From positions 1-5,763 of the forward strand of contig JAEURF010000114.1 of the NCBI GenBank assembly GCA_016789205.1: a stretch of 5,763 nt of DNA. The letters run 5' to 3'. Position 1 is the first letter of the stretch; every line of letters starts with the position of its first letter. Both the position numbers and the translations under genes were made by a program. Of this stretch, positions 1 to 5,533 are shown piece after piece. The stretch is from Anaerolineales bacterium. Its GTDB lineage: Bacteria; Chloroflexota; Anaerolineae; Anaerolineales; Villigracilaceae. The notes below the pieces were generated by a model that saw only the letters and a list, made by a program, of their open reading frames with translations, searched no databases and was not told the origin of the DNA.

Positions 1-1704
1 ACCGGGAGTTTCAAATTGTGTCACTGTAAAATCTTCTGGATTAAACCAATATGGAACGACGTTACCATCACCATCAGTCACTTGGCGGACGACCGTTGGT
101 TGCATCAGGATACCGTTGTTCGCAATCACAGAGCCAGACATCAAAACTTGCAATGGCGTTGCGAGTACATATCCCTGCCCAACGCTAGCAATATATGTGT
201 CACCTGTTGACCAGTTTTCCCCTGTGTTGATGCGCTTCCATTGTGGGTCTGGTATCAGACCATCTTGTTCGCCCAACAATTGAATCCCAGATGCTTCATC
301 ATATCCCAATGCTCGTGCATACTGACGAAGCCGTTCAATGCCCAAACCTTGTGGAATTTCATCTTCAAAACCACCGCCTAGTTTATAAAAGCAGACGTTA
401 CTGGAATAAGCAATACATTGTAAAAAGCGTAAACTACCAAAGCCTGCCGGGTTTTGATCGAAGATGTAATCAACAAACGGACGTGTGTTTGCATCAGTAC
501 AAACATCATTAGGGTTGAAGCGTTCGCATAAAAGCAATTGACCCGGCGTTTGCACAATCGTATCTAAATCAATCACGCCTTCATTAAATGCACCTGTTGC
601 TGTAGATAATTTAAATGTAGAACCCGGCGGATATTCAGCAGAAATTGCATTATTCAATAAAGGTTTGCGCGGGTCTTGACTCAATTGTTCATAATAATAA
701 GCAGGGATGATACGAGACAAGCGATTGTTTTCATAACCGGGATAAGAAACCATTGCAAGAATTTCACCTGTTTTCGGATTCATCGCAATAATGACGCCGC
801 TAGAAATTCTTACTGTTCCAAAATAAGTATTCCAAAAACGAACTTCTTCAAGCATGGTTGCTTCAGCGGCGGCTTGTAAACGGGTATCAATCGTCAAATA
901 CACATTGTTGCCCGGCGAAGGTGCAATTGGCGGTTCCAAATTACGAATCTCTTGACCAGCCACATCCACTTGCACAACACGCAAACCATTTCTACCAGCC
1001 AAAATATCTTGTAATGAGGCTTCTACGCCAGAATAACCAATCTTGTCACGATTTGGAATAAAGCCTTGTGCGCGTAATTCTTCTTCTTGAGATGCAGGAA
1101 TTGGACCTAAAAAGCCGATGAGATGCGCCGTCAATGAACCCGTTGGATATTCACGAACCGCCTCAATCTCGACTTCGACACCTGGCCAGTCCATTGATTT
1201 TTCTTCTACCACCCGAGCCACTTCTTCCGAAACATTACATTTGACTTTAACCGGGCTATATGGGGCAAGTGTATCTTGCAGTGCCACCAATTGAGCAATG
1301 CCCGGACCTGGCACGCACACACCAAATAACTTAGCTTCTTCCAAAGATTCATCGGTCACAGGTCCGCCAACTGGCACATCAATCAATGTCGAAAGTTCAC
1401 GATAGATTTGTTGAATATCTGAATCATCGGCAGGTAAATTAGCAGGCGTGATGATGATGTTGTAGGAAGCAACGTTACGTGCAAGAATATATCCATAGCG
1501 GTCATAAATAATACCGCGCGCCGCAGGGATACTGACTTGATTGGTGTAATTATCAATCGCACGCGCTGACCAATCATCGCCTTGAAAGATTTGCAAATTA
1601 ACCAAGCGTAACAGCAAACCTATAAACGCCAAAAAGATAACGATATAAATAACCGCTAACCGCCACGTCTCAAAGCGGACGGGGCGTTCTGAATTAACAC
1701 TCAT
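1..1704 (-). CDS. mrdA: Penicillin-binding protein 2 (elongasome DD-transpeptidase), partial, C-terminus beyond left edge
   Basis: This class B penicillin-binding protein cross-links new peptidoglycan during side-wall elongation. It is anchored in the membrane with its catalytic part outside. 568 residues are visible. They comprise a short cytoplasmic head, one transmembrane helix (about 16-36), a dimerisation/pedestal domain with the family motif RGIIYDRYG (63-71), and a transpeptidase domain from about 268. The active-site SxxK is STFK, with nucleophile Ser362 and Lys365. The SxN motif is SSN (434-436). GQGYVLATPLQV (509-520) is typical of PBP2. The third catalytic motif, KTG, has not been reached when the window ends, so the gene is cut by the edge and need not be broken. 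The ATG overlaps the mreD stop (ATGA), and GAGGTG lies 5 nt upstream, so the start is well supported and translation is probably coupled to mreD. Six cysteines, all extracytoplasmic, fall in close pairs. The PBP2 call over PBP3/FtsI rests on sequence style and on linkage to mreBCD. Confidence 0.95.
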   Translation of the reverse strand, partial: MSVNSERPVRFETWRLAVIYIVIFLAFIGLLLRLVNLQIFQGDDWSARAIDNYTNQVSIPAARGIIYDRYGYILARNVASYNIIITPANLPADDSDIQQIYRELSTLIDVPVGGPVTDESLEEAKLFGVCVPGPGIAQLVALQDTLAPYSPVKVKCNVSEEVARVVEEKSMDWPGVEVEIEAVREYPTGSLTAHLIGFLGPIPASQEEELRAQGFIPNRDKIGYSGVEASLQDILAGRNGLRVVQVDVAGQEIRNLEPPIAPSPGNNVYLTIDTRLQAAAEATMLEEVRFWNTYFGTVRISSGVIIAMNPKTGEILAMVSYPGYENNRLSRIIPAYYYEQLSQDPRKPLLNNAISAEYPPGSTFKLSTATGAFNEGVIDLDTIVQTPGQLLLCERFNPNDVCTDANTRPFVDYIFDQNPAGFGSLRFLQCIAYSSNVCFYKLGGGFEDEIPQGLGIERLRQYARALGYDEASGIQLLGEQDGLIPDPQWKRINTGENWSTGDTYIASVGQGYVLATPLQVLMSGSVIANNGILMQPTVVRQVTDGDGNVVPYWFNPEDFTVTQFETPG

Positions 1705-2201
1705 TCCATCACCTCAGCAGGGTATACCCAATAAGAAAGGTCACGCATGAAAGTATAAATGGGAATAGAAAATAACATATTAAGTAATAAACTAGGCAAG
1801 GTAATTAATCCAGCCACATCCGAAAATGAAAACGGCGTACCCAGAATGCTCAAAACACCAAAAGACAAAAAGTGTATAAACAAAGTGCCTATAAATACGA
1901 CACTAAACATCGCTAACAAGGGTGCTTGCCAAACTCGCTTTTGTAAACTTCGCGCAATATAGACAATACCAAAATAGCCGATTGCAAAAATTACCCATGA
2001 CAAGCTAGAGATAAACCCAACAAACAAACAGGCAACTGCCGCCCAATGCCAAGCCGAATCGACACGGTCTTGTAATGCCCACGCCGCAATCAGTAACATT
2101 GGCAAATCGGCATAACCTTGAAGCAAATGTATTTCGCTGACGAGTGAAGATTGCAAAATCACTGCTAGCCCAAGCAAGGGAAATGCTATGATATTCCGCA
2201 T
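1701..2201 (-). CDS. mreD: Rod shape-determining membrane protein MreD
   Basis: MreD is a small integral membrane protein of the elongasome that works with MreC to link MreB filaments to the periplasmic wall enzymes. The 166-residue length is normal for the family. The protein is almost entirely hydrophobic, with about five or six membrane segments (roughly 5-22, 31-44, 52-70, 71-86, 95-118 and 128-151). Conserved motifs are few in this family, so the call leans on topology, size and position between mreC and mrdA. The ATG is the only possible nearby start, because an in-frame TAA lies four codons upstream and the next Met is residue 35. No good Shine-Dalgarno sequence precedes it, which is unusual here because mreB, mreC, mrdA and the cyclophilin gene all have clear ones. 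The 49-bp gap after mreC is the widest in the operon. The stop overlaps the mrdA start by 4 bp. Confidence 0.9.
   Translation of the reverse strand: MRNIIAFPLLGLAVILQSSLVSEIHLLQGYADLPMLLIAAWALQDRVDSAWHWAAVACLFVGFISSLSWVIFAIGYFGIVYIARSLQKRVWQAPLLAMFSVVFIGTLFIHFLSFGVLSILGTPFSFSDVAGLITLPSLLLNMLFSIPIYTFMRDLSYWVYPAEVME
1710..1715 (-). promoter_or_regulatory. Ribosome binding site of mrdA
   Basis: GAGGTG on the minus strand lies 5 nt before the ATG, inside the last codons of mreD. It fixes the mrdA start and supports translation coupled to mreD. Confidence 0.8.
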
Positions 2202-2250
2202 ATTGTTAAATTATTTTTACCACAAAGTATTAAGGGATTATGAATATTGA

Positions 2251-3084
2251 TTAAGGCGAAACGGGTTCAAGCGGAGTAATATCGACCGGGCGGAAGTTGG
2301 TAATTACCAAGACAATTTCAAGTCGTGAAAAGTCTACAGCAGGTTGAACTGTCGCTTGTTGAAACAGCTCAAATTCCAGAGTCCGAAGCGAAACTACCTG
2401 CCCGATGATTAAGTCGGCTGGATATCCGCCTCCTAAACCAGATGTCAAAATCAAATCGCCGGGTTCTACCGTTACATTTTGTGAAATTAAATCAAGTGTT
2501 ACATCGCCTGTGACAGAACCATATAAAATGGCACTGGTTTCTGCATTTTGTAAAAATACATTGACGCTAGAAGCTGGGTCAGTGATTAATTGCACGCGTG
2601 CGGCATCTGCAATCACTGCATCTACCCTGCCGACTAAACCCTGATTAGTAACGACAGGCATACCACGCCGAATATCATCATTTGAACCGCGATTGATAAT
2701 GATGTAATGCAAAAACGGGCTGGGGTCACGACCGATAACAGAAGCGGCTTTGTATGTGCTTTCAGGATTTGAACGAGAAAAATCAACCAACGCCGCAAGG
2801 ATTTCCGTTTCATTAACGCGTTGTTGTAACTCAATCAATTGCGCTTGTAATTGTGAAACTTGCGCTTCGAGGTCTGCGTTGCGTTGACGTAATGAAACAA
2901 TATCACGTGGTGCAGTCACTAAATCTTGAAATGCGCCATAGCGTGTATAAATCCATGTTTGAATTTCAATAAAAACTAAACTAAAACGATTAGATGCAGA
3001 GCCGAAAAATCCGCCCAGGGCAAGCGCGAGAATACCACCCACTACAAGAAATATAATTGTTGTCTGTAAAGAACGGGAATTCAT
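2251..3084 (-). CDS. mreC: Rod shape-determining protein MreC
   Basis: MreC is a bitopic membrane protein that oligomerises outside the membrane and scaffolds or activates PBP2 in the elongasome. The 277 residues are within the family range. Visible parts are one N-terminal transmembrane helix (about 8-28), a heptad-like coiled coil (about 62-98, rich in Gln, Leu and Glu), and the paired beta-barrel domain (about 112-262). That domain carries family-typical stretches such as VIGRDPSPF (116-124), INRGSNDDIRRGMPV (130-144) and TSGLGGGYPADLIIG (214-228). The tail after about 265 is short and proline-containing. The ATG is supported by GGAGG 11 nt upstream, a slightly long spacing. It follows mreB by 36 bp and surely shares its transcript. 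Confidence 0.96.
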   Translation of the reverse strand: MNSRSLQTTIIFLVVGGILALALGGFFGSASNRFSLVFIEIQTWIYTRYGAFQDLVTAPRDIVSLRQRNADLEAQVSQLQAQLIELQQRVNETEILAALVDFSRSNPESTYKAASVIGRDPSPFLHYIIINRGSNDDIRRGMPVVTNQGLVGRVDAVIADAARVQLITDPASSVNVFLQNAETSAILYGSVTGDVTLDLISQNVTVEPGDLILTSGLGGGYPADLIIGQVVSLRTLEFELFQQATVQPAVDFSRLEIVLVITNFRPVDITPLEPVSP

Positions 3085-3095
3085 TTTTGATCCAG

Positions 3096-3100
3096 CCTCC
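3096..3100 (-). promoter_or_regulatory. Ribosome binding site of mreC
   Basis: GGAGG on the minus strand lies 11 nt before the mreC ATG, in the short mreB-mreC gap. The motif is strong although the spacing is longer than ideal. Confidence 0.65.
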
Positions 3101-3120
3101 GAACCGAGACTGCAATTTTT

Positions 3121-4191
3121 TTATCCGACGTGACGTGTACTACCACGTTCTAACCCAACGAGGAAGCGTGAAAGATTTTCCAAATCTTCAAAGATGACTG
3201 CCGCGCCTCTGGCTACACAAGTGAGCGGGTCTTCTGCAACCCAGACTCTTAATTTCAATTCATCAGTAAGGCGTTCTGCCAAGCCCTGAAGTAATGCGCC
3301 ACCGCCTGCGAGACAAATACCAATATCCATTAAGTCTGAGACGATTTCTGGTGGGATTTCATCTAATGCATCGCGGACAGTGTCAATAATTACTTGCACA
3401 GAGCCAGACAACGCTTCACGGATTTCAACGGATGAAACTTCAATTGTCTCAGGCAAACCAGTGACTAAGTTTCTTCCACGTACTTCCATTGTTTTTTCAG
3501 GTTGAAGCGGATAAGCAGAACCAATTTGCCATTTGATTTGTTCCGCTACACCTTGACCAATCAACAAGTTGTATTTGTTTCGTAGATATTGCACAATATC
3601 CTGATCTAATTCATCACCAGCAACTCTTAATGAGCGTGATGCAACCACGCCACTCATAGACATAACTGCAACTTCAGTTGTACCGCCACCAATATCCACA
3701 ACCATAGAACCGCGAATTTCAGCAATTGGCAAACCAGCACCAAGCGCCGCCGCGATAGGTTCTTCAATCAACATAGCTTGGCGCGCACCGGATGCCATGA
3801 CAGCATCATAGACTGCACGTTTTTCAACTTCGGTAACACCAGTGGGCAAACCAATAATGACCCGCGGACGTGGTAATGGCACAACACTTTGTTCATGTAC
3901 TTTGCCAATAAAATATTCCAACATCACACGCGTTACATCAAACTCGGCGATGACACCATCGCGAATTGGACGAACAACAATGACATTGGCTGGTGTACGA
4001 CCGACCATCTCTTTGGCTTCGAGACCGATTGCCAACGGCTGACGCAGTTTTTTATCAACAGTAACCCACGAAGGTTCGTTGATGACAATCCCCTTACCAC
4101 GCACATGCACTAACGTATTCGCAGTGCCGAGGTCTATGGCAATATCTAGAGAAAAAAGGCCTAACAGCCAGTTAATTGGGTTGAAGGCCAA
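3121..4191 (-). CDS. mreB: Actin-like cell shape protein MreB (TTG start)
   Basis: MreB is a bacterial actin homologue. It forms membrane-bound antiparallel filaments that orient the peptidoglycan elongation machinery. The 356 residues match the family. The actin-fold nucleotide motifs are all present: phosphate-1 DLGTANT (20-26), phosphate-2 VVDIGGGTTEVAV (164-176) and the adenosine motif GICLAGGGALLQGL (291-304). The family block LIEEPIAAALGAGLPI (141-156) holds the glutamates expected near the hydrolytic site. The head, about 15 residues before the first beta strand, contains INWLLGLFSL, a plausible membrane-binding amphipathic segment. The start codon is TTG, chosen because AGGAG lies 6 nt upstream and the next in-frame Met (residue 62) would delete the phosphate-1 loop. 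It is the first gene of the mreBCD-mrdA operon and is read from the divergent promoter region shared with udk. Confidence 0.98.
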   Translation of the reverse strand: MAFNPINWLLGLFSLDIAIDLGTANTLVHVRGKGIVINEPSWVTVDKKLRQPLAIGLEAKEMVGRTPANVIVVRPIRDGVIAEFDVTRVMLEYFIGKVHEQSVVPLPRPRVIIGLPTGVTEVEKRAVYDAVMASGARQAMLIEEPIAAALGAGLPIAEIRGSMVVDIGGGTTEVAVMSMSGVVASRSLRVAGDELDQDIVQYLRNKYNLLIGQGVAEQIKWQIGSAYPLQPEKTMEVRGRNLVTGLPETIEVSSVEIREALSGSVQVIIDTVRDALDEIPPEIVSDLMDIGICLAGGGALLQGLAERLTDELKLRVWVAEDPLTCVARGAAVIFEDLENLSRFLVGLERGSTRHVG

Positions 4192-4197
4192 AATAGG

Positions 4198-4202
4198 CTC
4201 CT
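4198..4202 (-). promoter_or_regulatory. Ribosome binding site deciding the TTG start of mreB
   Basis: AGGAG on the minus strand sits 6 nt before the TTG. There is no in-frame ATG nearby, so this site is what fixes the non-ATG start. Confidence 0.85.
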
Positions 4203-4229
4203 AAAAAAAGATTCGTGGCTAACAAAATG

Positions 4230-4238
4230 ATTATACCA
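4230..4238 (-). promoter_or_regulatory. Extended -10 promoter for the mreBCD-mrdA operon
   Basis: The minus strand reads TGGTATAAT, which is a perfect TATAAT hexamer with the TGn extension. No good TTGACA-like -35 lies 16-18 bp upstream; that stretch is T-rich. An extended -10 can work without a strong -35. The expected transcript start is around 4223, leaving an untranslated leader of about 30 nt with the mreB ribosome binding site inside it. Confidence 0.65.
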
Positions 4239-4305
4239 TCATGAGGCGAAAAATAAAATTTGACGCTGGATAAGCAGGTTGAAGTCAAAGCAGAAGCGAA
4301 GCGAG

Positions 4306-4311
4306 TATAAT
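4306..4311 (+). promoter_or_regulatory. Candidate -10 box of udk, probably giving a leaderless mRNA
   Basis: A perfect TATAAT ends only 7 nt before the udk ATG. A transcript would normally begin 6-8 nt after the hexamer, at or right next to the start codon. This agrees with the lack of a Shine-Dalgarno sequence before udk. The -35 is poor: TTGAAG at 4279-4284 is 21 bp away. The hexamer may be a chance match in AT-rich DNA. Confidence 0.45.
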
Positions 4312-4318
4312 CAAAAAT

Positions 4319-4942
4319 ATGATGCAAAAAATTCCTTTAGTCATCGGCATTGCAGGCGGGTCAGGGTCTGGCAAAACCACAGTTGCACAAGAAATTTTGA
4401 AACGAGTCGGCGCAGATAAAATCGCATATCTTCAACATGATTCATATTACAAAGACTTAACGGGATTGCCACCCGCGCAACGTGCAGAAATAAATTTTGA
4501 CCATCCAAACTCTTTAGAAACGGAATTGCTGATTCAACACGTCGCCTCTTTACGTGACTTTCAACCTGTTTCTGTACCGATATATGATTTTGCCACCGAC
4601 AGACGCACCGACCAAACATTTACAGTCCAACCACAGAATGTGATTTTAGTGGAAGGGATTTTGATTTTCACTGAAGCGGCATTGCGAAAATTATTTGACG
4701 TGAAAATTTTTGTAGATACTGATGCAGACTTGCGTTTTATTCGCCGTTTGCATCGTGATATAACCGAAAGAAGCCGCACTACTGAATATGTCATTCAACA
4801 ATATCAAGCCACTGTGAGACCAATGCATTTGGAATTCGTAGAACCATCCAAACGTTATGCCGATGTGATTATCCCAGAAGGTGGATTCAATACCGCCGCG
4901 CTGGATATGGTTGTTGCAAGGATAGAGACTTTACTTAAGTAA
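4319..4942 (+). CDS. udk: Uridine kinase (uridine/cytidine monophosphokinase)
   Basis: This cytoplasmic enzyme phosphorylates uridine and cytidine to UMP and CMP with ATP or GTP, in pyrimidine salvage. The 207 residues match bacterial Udk. In order one sees the Walker A loop GGSGSGKT (13-20), the substrate-region motif HDSYYKD (40-46), FDHPNS (60-65), YDFATDRR (89-96), the Walker B-like strand VILVEGILIF (108-117), the lid segment RRLHRDITERSRT (142-154), QYQATVRPMH (161-170), and FVEPSKRYADVIIP (173-186). In the lid, Ser152 stands where many homologues have Gly (ERGR), a mild change. Translation starts at the first of two adjacent ATGs (4319 and 4322), and either could be used. No clear Shine-Dalgarno is present, and a TATAAT lies just upstream. 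A strong hairpin directly follows the stop, so udk may be its own transcription unit. Confidence 0.97.
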   Translation: MMQKIPLVIGIAGGSGSGKTTVAQEILKRVGADKIAYLQHDSYYKDLTGLPPAQRAEINFDHPNSLETELLIQHVASLRDFQPVSVPIYDFATDRRTDQTFTVQPQNVILVEGILIFTEAALRKLFDVKIFVDTDADLRFIRRLHRDITERSRTTEYVIQQYQATVRPMHLEFVEPSKRYADVIIPEGGFNTAALDMVVARIETLLK

Positions 4943-4943
4943 C

Positions 4944-4990
4944 TTTTCTTTCCTCTTTCTTCTTTCATGTCAAAGAAAGAGGAAAGAAGA
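4944..4990 (+). terminator. Long polypyrimidine/polypurine hairpin after udk, probable terminator
   Basis: The inverted repeat has 16-bp perfect arms at 4946-4961 and 4973-4988. It extends to 18 pairs at 4944 and 4990 through one G-U wobble, and the loop is 11 nt. It begins one base after the udk stop codon. The left arm and its flank are pure pyrimidine (4943-4966) and the right arm pure purine (4972-4994). The stem is A/T-rich with five G-C pairs in the core, and the following GATTTTAT is a poor U-tract. It could therefore be a weak intrinsic terminator, a 3'-end stabilising hairpin or a dispersed intergenic repeat. Confidence 0.6.
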
Positions 4991-5011
4991 AAGATTTTAT
5001 AAATTTATTTT

Positions 5012-5016
5012 AGGAG
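5012..5016 (+). promoter_or_regulatory. Ribosome binding site of the cyclophilin gene
   Basis: AGGAG lies 7 nt before the ATG. Sequence and spacing are close to ideal, suggesting efficient translation. Confidence 0.85.
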
Positions 5017-5023
5017 AAATAAA

Positions 5024-5533
5024 ATGGCTAAACAATGGACGAATCCCCCCGAAATGCAGATTGACCCGAAAAAGAAATATAAAGCCAACATGGAAACGGA
5101 TAATGGCACGATGGTGATTGAACTGTTTGCAGATAAAACACCAGTGACTGTTAACAATTTTGTCTTCCTTTCACGCGAAGGATATTATGATGGCGTGATT
5201 TTTCATCGTGTGATTGCCAACTTCATGGCACAAGGCGGTGACCCAACTGGCACAGGGCGTGGCGGACCGGGCTATAAATTTCAGGATGAATTTCATCCAA
5301 GTTTGAAACATGACAAACGCGGAATTTTATCTATGGCGAATGCTGGACCTTTTACAAATGGTTCGCAATTTTTTATTACACATGGTCCAACGCCACATTT
5401 GGATGGAAAACATACTGTCTTTGGTCAAGTCATTGAAGGCGAAGATGTACTCATGTCTATCCAGCCACGTGACCCAGGCAACCCCAATGCACCAGCGGTG
5501 AAGATCATCCGTGTCACCATTGAAGAAAGTTAA
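5024..5533 (+). CDS. Cyclophilin-type peptidyl-prolyl cis-trans isomerase
   Basis: This protein catalyses cis-trans isomerisation of Xaa-Pro bonds and helps proteins fold. The 169 residues form one cyclophilin domain (about 19-167) with no signal peptide or membrane segment, so it should be cytoplasmic. Catalytic and binding residues can be matched to human cyclophilin A: FHRVI carries the catalytic Arg62 (R55), FMAQGGD gives Phe67, Met68 and Gln70 (F60, M61, Q63), and NGSQFFI gives Gln115 and Phe117 (Q111, F113). In HLDGKHTVFG the position of W121 of cyclophilin A is His125. Loss of that Trp is common in bacterial cyclophilins and usually means weak cyclosporin binding. The N-terminal 18 residues are polar and not part of the fold. 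The start is set by AGGAG 7 nt upstream. The end overlaps the next gene by up to 23 bp. It could be named ppiA or ppiB, but the sequence does not decide. Confidence 0.96.
   Translation: MAKQWTNPPEMQIDPKKKYKANMETDNGTMVIELFADKTPVTVNNFVFLSREGYYDGVIFHRVIANFMAQGGDPTGTGRGGPGYKFQDEFHPSLKHDKRGILSMANAGPFTNGSQFFITHGPTPHLDGKHTVFGQVIEGEDVLMSIQPRDPGNPNAPAVKIIRVTIEES
5497..5503 (+). promoter_or_regulatory. Possible ribosome binding site for the downstream membrane-protein gene
   Basis: GGTGAAG, inside the cyclophilin coding region, lies 7 nt before an in-frame GTG at 5511. It favours GTG 5511 over TTG 5520 as the start of the next gene. The match to the anti-Shine-Dalgarno is moderate. Confidence 0.4.

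Larger units (their letters stand above)
4192..4318. promoter_or_regulatory. Divergent intergenic region between mreB and udk
   Basis: This 127-bp stretch separates the minus-strand cell-shape operon from the plus-strand udk gene and is the only place where transcription can start for both. It holds two TATAAT hexamers pointing away from each other (4230-4235 minus and 4306-4311 plus). A TTGA-AG-TCAA inverted repeat lies at 4279-4288, and a short GAAGC direct repeat runs from 4293 to 4302. I see no long operator-like palindrome and no riboswitch fold. Confidence 0.7.

Noticed and set aside
766..774. A KTG triplet in PBP2 (residues 311-313, NPKTGEILAM) as the third catalytic motif
   Set aside because: This is the conserved NPKTGEI segment ahead of the SxxK motif. 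The catalytic KTG follows SxN and lies past the left edge.
16..1577. Several plus- and minus-strand open frames of 64-89 codons overlapping PBP2
   Set aside because: They are antisense or out-of-frame shadows of the continuous 568-codon PBP2 frame, whose motifs are intact; none has a recognisable domain or ribosome binding site.
1..1704. PBP2 as a truncated pseudogene
   Set aside because: The frame is open to base 1 with intact motifs; the missing end is due to the window boundary.
1759..4113. Short frames antisense to or out of frame with mreD, mreC and mreB
   Set aside because: The mre genes carry clear family motifs in their own frames, and the shadows have low-complexity or implausible compositions and no supported starts.
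4260..4265. TTGACG as a -35 box for udk
   Set aside because: A 17-bp spacer leads to AAGTCA-like sequence with no -10, and the distance to the TATAAT at 4306 is 40 bp.
4192..4318. A riboswitch or small RNA in the divergent region
   Set aside because: No sizeable stem or known aptamer motif is visible, and the region is largely used up by the two promoters and the mreB leader.
4341..4794. Two minus-strand frames opposite udk
   Set aside because: Udk has all family motifs across this stretch, and the antisense frames look like random translations rich in Arg, Ser and Val.
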